Below are positions 1 to 7,020 of a stretch of 53,708 nt of DNA, one piece after another. The translations under genes and the position numbers were made by a program. Where the stretch lies: positions 1-53,708 of the forward strand of contig JADFFQ010000020.1 of NCBI GenBank assembly GCA_022568135.1, written 5' to 3'. The DNA comes from Planctomycetota bacterium (lineage in GTDB: Bacteria > Planctomycetota > Phycisphaerae > Phycisphaerales > SM1A02). Numbering within the stretch: position 1 is the first letter of the stretch; the number at the start of each line of letters is the position of its first letter. The notes under the pieces are model-generated. The model ran no database searches. It worked only from the letters and a program-made list of their open reading frames with translations, and was not told the origin of the DNA.

Positions 1-71
1 GGTTGGGCGCCTTCCATGATGGCGACCACCGAGTTGGTCGTGCCCAGGTCGATGCCGATGATCTTTGACAT
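1..71 (-). CDS. dnaK: Molecular chaperone DnaK (Hsp70), N-terminus only
   Basis: The reverse strand starting at the ATG at 71 reads [20 protein letters not shown], the phosphate-binding loop 1 signature that opens the Hsp70 ATPase domain. The ribosome site AGGAAGGTGG lies just upstream. Only about 23 codons fall in the window; the rest lies beyond base 1. DnaK is the cytosolic ATP-dependent chaperone that works with DnaJ and GrpE. The assignment rests on the near-invariant IDLGTTNS motif; HscA-type paralogues share it, but the [14 protein letters not shown] opening is typical of DnaK itself. Confidence 0.93.
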   Translation of the reverse strand, partial: MSKIIGIDLGTTNSVVAIMEGAQ

Positions 72-462
72 GGTGTCCACCTTCCTGACGGAAATGTTGC
101 GAGGTCCGCGCGCGGCTCAGCCCGCGCGTGAGTCCAGTGGTATGTCTGGCAAGGCCGGTGCCAGCGAAGAGCATCCTGGCGCGGGTGTCAGGGCGGCTGG
201 GGCAGCAAGGATGTCGCGTGTAGACCGCGCGGCCTGCCAGATTGGCGGATGCCGGTGATCCGCAGGCCTCCACTCACGCGAATCCCGTTTCGTTCCCGGC
301 GATTCCCGAGAACGACTCCCGGCCGCGTTTCAGCCCTTCGACATTCCGCGCATGCTCGCCACTTTCCCCTTGGAATTCCAGCTTCTTGAGGTAGGCTACG
401 CATGTCGTCGGGGCCCATTTCTGACCGCCCGGCCTCGACGGACAGTGAGAGAGAAGAGAGCC
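72..462. other. Intergenic region between dnaK and the PEP-CTERM pair
   Basis: This 391-base divergent spacer must hold the promoters for dnaK (leftward) and for the secreted-protein pair (rightward). Short open frames on both strands have arginine-rich, low-complexity composition and I do not regard them as genes. A weak rightward promoter-like pair is TTGGAA at 370-375 and TAGGCT at 392-397 with a 16-base spacer. I saw no CIRCE inverted repeat upstream of dnaK. Confidence 0.4.
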
Positions 463-1068
463 ATGGGACTGCGAAAGACGATCGGACTGATGGCTGCGGC
501 CATGTTGGCCTGGGTAGGGAATAGCCAGGTCTCCGGCGGATTTGTTGAGGAGTTCACGGACAAGGATGAGTGGATCGCGGCGGTCGGTCAGTTCACCACG
601 ATCGACTTCACCGGCTTCCCGGACGGGACATTCATCACCGACCAATACGCCGACCTCGGCATCCTGTTCACGGACGGCAACGACAGCATCGATGTCAATG
701 GTGCTCATGTGAACGACGGCTGGGGGCTGGACGGCAATCCGGATATGCACCTCTCCTTCGACACACCGCAAGCGTACATTGCGGTGCACTTTCCCGGCGA
801 CGTGCAAATCGACCTATTCGCTGGAGATATCCTCCTTCACAGCAGCGTCTTCATTGCCGGCGGCCTTGGGAATTTCGGAGGGGTGATATCCACGCAGTTG
901 TTCGATACGGTGGTGATAAGCGACCCTGTTTTTGGAGACGTTTTCATTGACGATCTGCACTTCGGTGTGCCGGCCCCGCCGACCCTGGCCCTGCTTGCCC
1001 TGGCAAGTCTGTTCTCTCCCCGCCGCCGGCGCTCAGGTGTGACGGGCCCAGCCTCGACCGAGGATTAA
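463..1068 (+). CDS. PEP-CTERM-like secreted protein, tandem copy 1
   Basis: A 201-residue exported protein of unknown role. The start at 463 is chosen because the purine-rich GAGAGAAGAG lies just upstream and the protein then opens with a signal peptide (MGLRKTIGLMAAAMLAWVG). The body is rich in Asp, Gly and Phe and looks like a beta-sandwich. The C-terminus has the PEP-CTERM layout: VPAP, a hydrophobic stretch (LALLALASLF), then an RRRR cluster, which in this family directs exosortase-dependent sorting to the surface or matrix. It is followed 21 bases later by a near-identical copy. No catalytic motif is visible; adhesion or matrix roles are inference only. Confidence 0.75.
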   Translation: MGLRKTIGLMAAAMLAWVGNSQVSGGFVEEFTDKDEWIAAVGQFTTIDFTGFPDGTFITDQYADLGILFTDGNDSIDVNGAHVNDGWGLDGNPDMHLSFDTPQAYIAVHFPGDVQIDLFAGDILLHSSVFIAGGLGNFGGVISTQLFDTVVISDPVFGDVFIDDLHFGVPAPPTLALLALASLFSPRRRRSGVTGPASTED

Positions 1069-1089
1069 CCAGGAGAAGAGAGAAGAGCC

Positions 1090-1662
1090 ATGCGCCTGCG
1101 ACCCACGATTGGACTGATCGCTGCGGCGATGTTGGCCTGGGTCGGGAATGGGCAGGTTTCCGGCGGATTCGTTGAGGAGTTCACAAACAAGGATGAGTGG
1201 ATCGCGGCGGTCGGTCGGTTCACCACGATCGGGTTCACCGGCTTTCCGGACGGCACATTCATCACCGACCAGTATGCCGACCTCGGCATCCTGTTCACTG
1301 ATGGCAACGACAGCATTGATGTGTGGGCCGGTCATGTGAACGACGGCTGGGGGCTGGACGGCAATCCGGATATCCACCTCTCCTTCGACTCGCCACAGGC
1401 CTGGATCGCGGTGCACTTCCCCGGCGACGTCCAGATCGATTTATTCAGCGGCGACATTCTGCTTTCCAGCAGTGTCTTCATCGCCGGCGGACTTGGGAAT
1501 TTCGGAGGTGTTATATCGAGCGAGTTGTTCGACACGGTGGTGATCCTTGATCCCAGTGTGGGAGACGTATTCATTGACGATCTGCACTTCGGCGTGCCTG
1601 CACCGTCCGCAATGTGGCTGCTTGCCGTCGCCGCGCTCTTGCCACGACGTAGGCGCCGATAA
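1090..1662 (+). CDS. PEP-CTERM-like secreted protein, tandem copy 2
   Basis: A 190-residue paralogue of the preceding gene, alike over nearly its whole length, including signal peptide, the FTGFPDGTFITDQYADLG block and the VFIDDLHFGVPAP block. The ribosome-site segment gagaagagagaagagcc is also duplicated upstream of its ATG, so the duplication unit included the leader. The sorting tail is VPAP, a hydrophobic segment and a terminal RRRRR. The two copies differ most at the extreme C-terminus and at scattered surface residues, as expected of a fairly recent tandem duplication. Confidence 0.75.
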   Translation: MRLRPTIGLIAAAMLAWVGNGQVSGGFVEEFTNKDEWIAAVGRFTTIGFTGFPDGTFITDQYADLGILFTDGNDSIDVWAGHVNDGWGLDGNPDIHLSFDSPQAWIAVHFPGDVQIDLFSGDILLSSSVFIAGGLGNFGGVISSELFDTVVILDPSVGDVFIDDLHFGVPAPSAMWLLAVAALLPRRRRR

Positions 1663-1772
1663 TCATTCGCCATGTTCTTGCAGGGCCTGGACTAACCGAT
1701 CCCTGCCCGGCCGACCTCAATTGCGACGGGGAGGTCGGCGTGCTCGACCTGCTCCAGCTGCTTGCGAACTGA
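1653..1772 (+). pseudogene. Orphan dockerin-like C-terminal tail
   Basis: In the frame ending at the TGA at 1770-1772 the sequence reads PADLNCDGEVGVLDLLQLLA and ends in N. This is the calcium-binding-loop plus helix tail seen at the end of secreted planctomycete proteins, and it resembles the intact tail of the protein at 44333-45835. No start codon or upstream domain exists in this frame: it opens at a TAG at 1650 and overlaps the end of the previous gene in another frame. It is best read as the 3' relic of a lost or recombined surface-protein gene. The left limit is arbitrary. Confidence 0.6.
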
Positions 1773-1802
1773 GCGACTCCCGACCCCGGTTTCATTCACT
1801 CA

Positions 1803-2435
1803 TCAGTCGGCGGGATCGTCCTGGGTTTCACCGTTCTGGGACGGTTCCGCCGGCGAACGCGTCTCGTCCATCTGCCAGATCTCCAGCAGGTCCCTGGCGT
1901 TGACATCGTCTGCGGTGTCGAGAGCGCCATCTGGGCCGTTGGTCATGATCTTGTAACCGGCGCGATCCGGCAGCAGGATGTACCGATACGGGTTGCCCCA
2001 GGGGTCGGTAAGGAACGGTGCGCCGAGATCGAGCGCGTCGAGGTCGGCCGGGAGCGCCCCGGTCACATCGCGGTGGGCTTCGATGGCCGCTGTCATCACA
2101 CCCACGTCAGCGGTCAACTCGATCTTCTCAGGCTCGCTCATGGCGAAGGCGACCGCTGCGGCTCCAATGCCCACGGCCGCCAGAAGCGCCACGCCGAAAA
2201 TGAGAAACGCGATCAGCCAGCCGCAGATGCCCAGCCCGCCAAGGATGATTCCGGCGATGGCCCACCCTCGTCCGCCCTCCCGTTTGAGGGCGACCAGACT
2301 CAGGATCAGACCGATCGGGCTCAGCAGATGCCCGCCGCTGACCAGCCCGACCAGCGAGCAGACGAATCCGGCGATGGCCATACCGTTGGTTTGTTGGGCG
2401 GGGACGCCTGCGTTGTCAAGCTCGGATTCTGGCAT
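1803..2435 (-). CDS. DUF4190 membrane protein with GspG-like C-terminal domain
   Basis: A 210-residue protein. Residues about 18-95 hold the DUF4190-type membrane region: MAIAGFVCSLVGL, a second helix around GLILSLVALKR, then GWAIAGIILGGLG and a long hydrophobic helix. Residues about 105-195 resemble the C-terminal domain of type II secretion major pseudopilin GspG, with LTDPWGNPYRY and a DG..DTADDV calcium-site-like motif. There is no pilin-type N-terminal cleavage site, so this is a membrane-anchored pseudopilin-like domain rather than a pilin. A paralogue lies directly upstream at 2477-3358 on the same strand, probably co-transcribed. Function unknown. Confidence 0.8.
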   Translation of the reverse strand: MPESELDNAGVPAQQTNGMAIAGFVCSLVGLVSGGHLLSPIGLILSLVALKREGGRGWAIAGIILGGLGICGWLIAFLIFGVALLAAVGIGAAAVAFAMSEPEKIELTADVGVMTAAIEAHRDVTGALPADLDALDLGAPFLTDPWGNPYRYILLPDRAGYKIMTNGPDGALDTADDVNARDLLEIWQMDETRSPAEPSQNGETQDDPAD

Positions 2436-2476
2436 ATGGTTGTTGCCTCTCGCGGTGTGTGTGTCCGGGGAGCAGT

Positions 2477-3358
2477 CTAATCCAATTGGTCTGGGCTTGC
2501 AGGGTCGTCGGTGTCCACAGCCGCATCGGGTTCAGCCGGTTCGGTGATGTCAGTTGCCGGGGGGGCCTCCGGCTGCGAAGGAGTTGTCGCCGTGGCCGCG
2601 TCAGCGACCGCCGCAGCCACGGCCGCCGCTTCATATAGGGCCGCCCGGTTCTTGTGGCTCCCAAAGCGGCCGGAGGATGTAAGGTCGAAGCCGATGGTTG
2701 TTGTCCCCTGCAAGCGCTCCAGCCTCTCGCACAGCTCCTCCATCCGTTCGCCGAAGCTCTCGAATGCGTCTTCCCAGACTCGACCAAGCCCGCTCAGGGC
2801 CAGGTCGTCATCGGTGCCGAGCTTGCCATCTCCGCCGGCGCTGACGATATCGAAGCCCGGCTCATCATCCACGAGCTGAAAGCGATACGGCTTGCCCCAC
2901 GGGTCGGTGAGGGCTGAGACGCTCAGGCCCAGGGCGGTGAAATCTTCGGGAAGGGCGTCATTTGTGTCCTCGTACTCAGCGACCGCGAGCGTCACGTTGA
3001 GCATGTCGGAGGTGACCTCAATCACCTCCGGCTGGGTGAACATGAACGCGCCTGCGACCAAGACGAGCGCGGCCATGCCGACTGCCAATGTGCCGAGGAT
3101 CGCGACGATCGTGATCGCCAGCCAGATCACCGTGCCCAGGAGCCCGATGAGCACGCCCATCGCCGCGAAGCCGCGAGGCGGCCGGCCCAGGGCCACCAGG
3201 CTGATCAGCAGCCCTAACAGGGCCACGATCCCCGTCGGAATGAAGAGGCCGAACAGCGCGATGAAGAAGCCGGCCACGCCCAGCCCGTTGCTCTCACGGA
3301 CGGGCACCATGACGTACCCAGCGGTCTGCGGGGCGTACTGCGGTGCTTGGAGGTCCAT
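2477..3358 (-). CDS. DUF4190 membrane protein with GspG-like C-terminal domain, paralogue
   Basis: A 293-residue protein starting at the ATG at 3358, supported by AGGGAG eight bases upstream; the longer in-frame extension is arginine-rich and unlikely. The order is a short polar N-terminus, DUF4190-type helices (LGVAGFFIALFGLF, ALLGLLISLVALGR, AAMGVLIGLLGTVIWLAI), another hydrophobic stretch, then a GspG-like domain with LTDPWGKPYRF and GDGKLGTDDD. An acidic, Pro/Ala/Thr-rich tail of about 60 residues is absent from the downstream paralogue. Both proteins share the layout and probably arose by duplication. Localisation is inner membrane by inference; no partner is known. Confidence 0.8.
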   Translation of the reverse strand: MDLQAPQYAPQTAGYVMVPVRESNGLGVAGFFIALFGLFIPTGIVALLGLLISLVALGRPPRGFAAMGVLIGLLGTVIWLAITIVAILGTLAVGMAALVLVAGAFMFTQPEVIEVTSDMLNVTLAVAEYEDTNDALPEDFTALGLSVSALTDPWGKPYRFQLVDDEPGFDIVSAGGDGKLGTDDDLALSGLGRVWEDAFESFGERMEELCERLERLQGTTTIGFDLTSSGRFGSHKNRAALYEAAAVAAAVADAATATTPSQPEAPPATDITEPAEPDAAVDTDDPASPDQLD

Positions 3359-3564
3359 TGCAACACTCCCTGTTGATAGCAGGACTGAGTGGCGGAACCC
3401 GACGGCGACGGGTCGATGATGCGTGCTGGTGCGGGTTCGGAGCTTCGGTCTCCTCCTACCGCGATGCCCCGGCCTGCTCAGAAGAATCGTTGGGAATTCG
3501 CGGTCAGCATTTGCACAATGTCGCGGCAAGCACTCGACCAGGAACAATATATCTTACAGAAACC

Positions 3565-3596
3565 AAACATTGGGGTAACTATATACCTGGCTCATC
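3565..3596 (+). repeat. Left target duplication and terminal inverted repeat of the IS1595 element
   Basis: AAACATTGG (3565-3573) is the flanking duplicated target; the terminal repeat runs from GGTAAC to CTCATC (3574-3596). The stop codon of the zinc-ribbon gene (3579-3581) lies inside the repeat, so the passenger gene uses the element end to finish its reading frame. Confidence 0.75.
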
Positions 3597-4091
3597 AGAA
3601 CCTTCCCGTCCCCAGCCACATTCGGGACAGCCTTGTGCTGGATTGCCGCGCAGGTCGTACCCGCACGTGGGGCACCGATCGTGGACACGGAGAGCCGTGC
3701 GCCGGACAGCCCTGGGTGATCCACACTCCGGACAGCGGTCGCTTCGGAGATGAGATAGGTCGTAGCCGCAGCTGACGCAAATTGGGATGCCTTCTTCGAC
3801 GAGTTGCTGTCGGAGATTGCGACGGATTGGTCCACGAATAGACCAGCCAAACGCCAAAATGCCGGTCCACAACAAGACCGCGAGAACCAGATGGACTCCT
3901 CCTCGTGCCGAAATCGGCACGCCGACACTAGGAAGCGAGAATGTGGCGATCGTGAACAAGCCGGCCAGAATGAAGGACCCGATTATGAACTTCCATAGCA
4001 GCCGCGAACTAGCGCGCTTGAGCGCCGCACGTGCATCATGACTTTTGGGAAAACGGCCTAGCTCTGGAAAGAGTCTGCGTTGTTGCCACAT
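3579..4091 (-). CDS. Membrane protein with two C-terminal zinc ribbons (passenger gene)
   Basis: A 170-residue protein. Two membrane helices are predicted at about residues 34-54 and 67-83. They are followed by two zinc ribbons: C105/C108 with C120/C123, and C140/C143 with C155/C158. The CGYDLRG motif within the second ribbon is very common in small planctomycete membrane proteins of unknown function. The gene sits inside the IS1595 element and ends within its left inverted repeat, so it is a passenger by position. It could be a host gene captured by the element. Role unknown; zinc binding is inferred from the cysteine spacing. Confidence 0.75.
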   Translation of the reverse strand: MWQQRRLFPELGRFPKSHDARAALKRASSRLLWKFIIGSFILAGLFTIATFSLPSVGVPISARGGVHLVLAVLLWTGILAFGWSIRGPIRRNLRQQLVEEGIPICVSCGYDLSHLRSDRCPECGSPRAVRRTALRVHDRCPTCGYDLRGNPAQGCPECGWGREGSDEPGI

Positions 4092-4131
4092 GGGTCACAA
4101 GGCGGGCTGCCGGGCCGCCCGACGCTGCCGT

Positions 4132-4320
4132 TTAGCGACTTTGCTTGCGTCGCGTAGAGCTTCGCTTCTGAGGCTTGTGCCGACGCTGCTTCCGTTCCTC
4201 GGCATCCACCTCAGCTTTGGGCGTGCCCAGAATCCCTCGAACCGCCTTGTCAAGCTCGTCTAGAGGGACTATACTTGAGCGCTTCTGGTTCGGTTTCTGT
4301 TTGGGGTCGCTCACTGTCAC
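4132..4320 (-). CDS. Small basic hypothetical protein
   Basis: A 62-residue protein with the central motif PLDELDKAVRGILGTPKAEV followed by a strongly basic tail (RKQRRHKPQKRSSTRRKQSR). Small proteins of this layout, in which an amphipathic helix precedes a Lys/Arg tail, are recurrent in bacterial genomes and sometimes belong to toxin-antitoxin or mobile-element modules. I do not recognise a named family. It lies 40 bases upstream of the zinc-ribbon gene on the same strand within the element, so co-transcription is plausible. It may be spurious, but the composition is not that of a shadow frame. Confidence 0.5.
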   Translation of the reverse strand: MTVSDPKQKPNQKRSSIVPLDELDKAVRGILGTPKAEVDAEERKQRRHKPQKRSSTRRKQSR

Positions 4321-4463
4321 CTAGTCACCTAAATGTGACGGAAGATCGGAAGAATAGCTTGACTTCCGACGATAGTAGGGTAAGCAATAGGCGGTAAATT
4401 GTCCGGTGCCGCTGGTCGGCTTGATAGGATACCCGCAAGGGACCGCCGGACACCAATCATAAC

Positions 4464-4495
4464 CGGCCCGCCCACCTATGGGCGGGCCGTTTTCT
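4464..4495 (+). terminator. Strong rho-independent terminator (plus strand)
   Basis: A 10-bp perfect stem, CGGCCCGCCC against GGGCGGGCCG, with a 6-base loop (ACCTAT), is followed on the plus strand by TTTTCT. On the minus strand no T-run follows, so the polarity is rightward although both neighbouring genes are leftward. The stem overlaps the last codons of DUF3800. The 155-base stretch 4321-4475 before it contains no gene but folds: GTCCGG (4399-4404) can pair with CCGGAC near 4447, and CCC-GCAA-GGG forms a GNRA-type loop. It may therefore terminate a small plus-strand RNA. Confidence 0.6.
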
Positions 4496-5327
4496 GTCCG
4501 ATCACCTTTGCAAGCTCAAGTAAGTCGGAGTCATCCGGGAACACCTTCAGACCGTCGAGTTTTTCCGGACGGGTTTGGAGACTTCTATAAAAGCGCGGCA
4601 GTATCCGCTCGAAGTAGGAATAGTCGGCGGACGGGTATCGGAACACTCGGTAGACGTTGTAGGCACAGAGGTCTGCAAGCTGCGCCCCGTTCGATAGTTC
4701 GTCACGAACGAAGAATGGCTTCTCTACGATGTTGGTAAGCCTGACTCCTGAAGACGTTCCCTGCAACTGGAAATAATTGTGCTTCAGTGCCAGCGATCGG
4801 TTCATCTGCTTTCCGCAGTCGTCCGAGACAATCACTCCCTTGTGTGATTGATGAAACTCGGCGAGGAAGTTCTGGATGCGTTCTAGCAGTAATTCGTATG
4901 CCTTCCTCGCCATCTTCTCCTGATCGAAGAAGTCAGCCAACTTTCGCTTGTCGATAACGATCGCAAAAAGCCGCATGTAGTTCTGCAACAATTGTGTGTA
5001 GAACGCATCGGTAAGTCTGGTCATCTGCTCCCTTGTCACCCACTGAAAGAACGGATGCTGATTGCGCCGCGATGGCTGGCGCACGAGATTACTGTGTATA
5101 TCAACATCCGCAATCGTGAATCTCTTCCCGGTAGCACTCTGTACGTCGTCTATGATTTCACGCTTGACATTGTTGATCGCAGTCTCAAACCTGTTCCACT
5201 TGTGTTCAAGAAGCGAAACGGCGCATAGGACGAAGATATGGTCTTTGTCGAACTTCGAGCCATCTGCTCGTGTCCCTATGGTCGTGTGGTCCCTGCTTCC
5301 TGACTCATCAATGTAGAAGAAGTACAT
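4476..5327 (-). CDS. DUF3800 domain protein (passenger gene)
   Basis: A 283-residue protein opening MYFFYIDESGS, the DUF3800 signature with Asp7 and Glu8. Other family blocks are HIFVLCAVSL near residue 30, IVSDDCGKQMN near 165 and GAQLADLCAYNVYRVF near 215. Conserved acidic residues and the fold predicted for this family suggest an RNase H-like nuclease, but no activity is established as far as I know. It starts 6 bases after the transposase stop, so the two are almost certainly co-transcribed and possibly translationally coupled, since no clear ribosome site is seen. Its place inside the IS1595 ends marks it as cargo. Confidence 0.85.
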   Translation of the reverse strand: MYFFYIDESGSRDHTTIGTRADGSKFDKDHIFVLCAVSLLEHKWNRFETAINNVKREIIDDVQSATGKRFTIADVDIHSNLVRQPSRRNQHPFFQWVTREQMTRLTDAFYTQLLQNYMRLFAIVIDKRKLADFFDQEKMARKAYELLLERIQNFLAEFHQSHKGVIVSDDCGKQMNRSLALKHNYFQLQGTSSGVRLTNIVEKPFFVRDELSNGAQLADLCAYNVYRVFRYPSADYSYFERILPRFYRSLQTRPEKLDGLKVFPDDSDLLELAKVIGQKTARP

Positions 5328-5333
5328 TGGTCG

Positions 5334-6284
5334 TTAGCTGAAGGAACCTGCTTGGGTAAGCTCTCCATATCTTAGACGCTTCCCAACGATGCCTCGCATC
5401 ACTTCGTGAAATCGGCTGGCATCGGTTCCTTTCCGCAGATTGAATCGTCGGCACTGCTCGTCCAGATAGCGGTCAAGGTGTTGGTGGGCAACTCTCACAT
5501 AGGTTCCCCGCAGGCATCGCTTGAGTAGGCTCCAGAAGTTTTCCAGGCCGTTGACGTGGACTCGGCCATCGACGTAGCGAATGGCGTGGTTGACGACCTC
5601 ATGCAGATACTCGGGATTCAGGCCACCACGCTTGTAGGTGTTCCCTATGTCGCTGTAGAGCCGTGAGCCCGGCATGACGTTCTCGCGGATCAGCGGTAGC
5701 AGCGTGGCTTTGCGGTCGTCTGGGACAGTCCTTGCGCGAACCTCGCCACCACGCTGCAAGAGTCCATGCACGACGGCTTTATTGCCGTGGTGGGGCAGGT
5801 TCTTCCGCTTGGACTTGTGTACGTTGGCCATGCGTCCCCCGATGAAACTTTCGTCGCTTTCGACCTCGCCCGTTATTCTGTGGTAGGTCTGCGTTCGCAT
5901 GGCCAGCCGGATGCGATGGAGCATGTGCCAAGCGCTCTTCTGCGTCACGCCAACGGCCCTGGCCAACTCGCACGAGCTTATGCCGTTCTTGGCATTGACG
6001 ATACACCAGACCGCCACGAGCCACTTGTCGAGGCCCAGCGGCGAGTCCTCGAAGATCGTGTCAACCTTGACTGAGAACTGCTTGCGACATTCCTTGGCCT
6101 TGCACTGGAACAGCCATCGGGTCTTGATCTCACCCACCTCGGTGCTGCCACATTCAGGGCACCAAATCTGGCCATCCGGCCACTTGATCCCAACCATGTA
6201 GCCGTGGCAGCAGTCCAAGTCAGAGAAATGTCGTACGGCTTCGATTAGGGTCTGCGGGCTTTTCTGCTCGTTATTGCTCATCAT
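5334..6284 (-). CDS. IS1595-family (ISXO2-like) transposase
   Basis: A 316-residue protein of full family length. The N-terminal zinc ribbon is C42/C45 with C61/C66, followed by a helix-turn-helix region around GISSCELARAVGVTQKSAWH. The catalytic ISXO2-like domain shows ESDESFIGG (Asp144), LYSDIGNTY (Asp212) and HVNGLENFWSLLKR (Asn245/Glu248), matching the acidic triad region of this family. It acts on the inverted ends at 3574-3596 and 6310-6332. The frame is intact, so the element may still be mobile. The start at 6284 is 26 bases inside the right end; the second codon is also Met. Confidence 0.93.
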   Translation of the reverse strand: MMSNNEQKSPQTLIEAVRHFSDLDCCHGYMVGIKWPDGQIWCPECGSTEVGEIKTRWLFQCKAKECRKQFSVKVDTIFEDSPLGLDKWLVAVWCIVNAKNGISSCELARAVGVTQKSAWHMLHRIRLAMRTQTYHRITGEVESDESFIGGRMANVHKSKRKNLPHHGNKAVVHGLLQRGGEVRARTVPDDRKATLLPLIRENVMPGSRLYSDIGNTYKRGGLNPEYLHEVVNHAIRYVDGRVHVNGLENFWSLLKRCLRGTYVRVAHQHLDRYLDEQCRRFNLRKGTDASRFHEVMRGIVGKRLRYGELTQAGSFS

Positions 6285-6309
6285 GCCTCAATACTACGCC
6301 AAGAGTCCA

Positions 6310-6341
6310 GATGAGTCAAGTATATAATGACCAAACATTGG
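6310..6341 (-). repeat. Right terminal inverted repeat and target duplication of the IS1595 element
   Basis: GATGAG to ATGACC (6310-6332) is the inverted partner of the left end, followed by the duplicated AAACATTGG (6333-6341). It lies 26 bases upstream of the transposase start. A further similar string, ACCAAACATATACCGAACAT, occurs just outside at 6364-6383 and may reflect a favoured target sequence. Confidence 0.75.
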
Positions 6342-6414
6342 GGTTGACAAGCTGGCTTCTGTCACCAAACATATACCGAACATTGTGTGGCGGCAACCCC
6401 GGTGGAGTGGTCAA

Positions 6415-6987
6415 ATGATAAGCCTTCATCAGATCGAGCAGTTGCTTCGAGCGGAGTCGTACGATCGTTTGATCGAGCGTGTGCTGGCCAATGGGCGAAG
6501 CGTCGCGGGCAGGTTGGCGGCGCGGCTTCATGAGCCGGATGCGCGTGCCCCGGCCGCGTGCGGGCTGGCGCTTCAGCGATGCTGCGAGTTGAGCTATGGC
6601 CCGACCGCAATCGCCGGGGATCTTGCATCGCGCCTGCTCGCCCAACAAGACGATGATGGGTCGTTCGGAGGGTCCGTCGCGGCCGCAGCCGTTGCCCTGC
6701 GCGGACTGTCGGACTACGCCCAGCAGCACCGCGAGATCGGAGAGGCGGTTGATGAGCCCATGGCGGCGGGTATCAGCCGAGGCATGGAGGCGCTTCGCCG
6801 AGCCCAGGCGGATGATTGTGGTCTGGGCACCGATGCCGAGGCGTGGGCGATCGTGCGTTGGCAGCTTGGGGATCAGCCAGCGTTTCGGCCTGAGGTCAGG
6901 TTGGATTCCTTTACAGAGGCGGTCGATCGATCTTTGGAGCTAGGCCCGCTCGATAGCTTGCGACGGGCCCCCTGTGCTGCTGCATAG
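6415..6987 (+). CDS. Hypothetical protein with prenyltransferase/squalene-cyclase-like repeat
   Basis: A 190-residue protein. The start at 6415 (MISLHQIEQLL) is preceded by GGTGGAG seven bases upstream and preferred over the in-frame ATG at 6385. The stretch LLAQQDDDGSFGGSVAAAAV followed by ALRGL resembles one alpha/alpha-barrel repeat of the terpene cyclase and prenyltransferase superfamily (Q-x-x-DGSFGG). Only one clear repeat is present and the protein is far shorter than an enzyme of that superfamily, so function cannot be assigned. It is a lone plus-strand gene just right of the IS1595 element. Confidence 0.6.
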   Translation: MISLHQIEQLLRAESYDRLIERVLANGRSVAGRLAARLHEPDARAPAACGLALQRCCELSYGPTAIAGDLASRLLAQQDDDGSFGGSVAAAAVALRGLSDYAQQHREIGEAVDEPMAAGISRGMEALRRAQADDCGLGTDAEAWAIVRWQLGDQPAFRPEVRLDSFTEAVDRSLELGPLDSLRRAPCAAA

Positions 6988-7020
6988 CCCCCAAGCACGA
7001 ACCCGCCCCGATAAGGCGGT

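Larger units (their letters stand above)
3574..6332 (-). mobile_element. IS1595-family insertion element with passenger genes
   Basis: The element is bounded by 23-base inverted ends (3574-3596 and 6310-6332; 19 of 23 positions match, both reading inward GGT..TATATAC.TG.CTCATC). Both ends are flanked by the identical string AAACATTGG (3565-3573 and 6333-6341), which fits the 8-bp target duplication known for IS1595 elements plus one base. Inside, on the minus strand, are the transposase, a DUF3800 gene, a small basic protein and a zinc-ribbon membrane protein. A sampled row (4861-4920) has 31 G/C of 60, lower than neighbouring chromosomal rows. The intact transposase frame and intact flanks suggest a fairly recent insertion. 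Confidence 0.78.

Noticed and set aside
3554..3928. A second open frame overlapping the zinc-ribbon gene
   Set aside because: It is the same locus in another phase; only the frame ending at 3579 has paired cysteine motifs.
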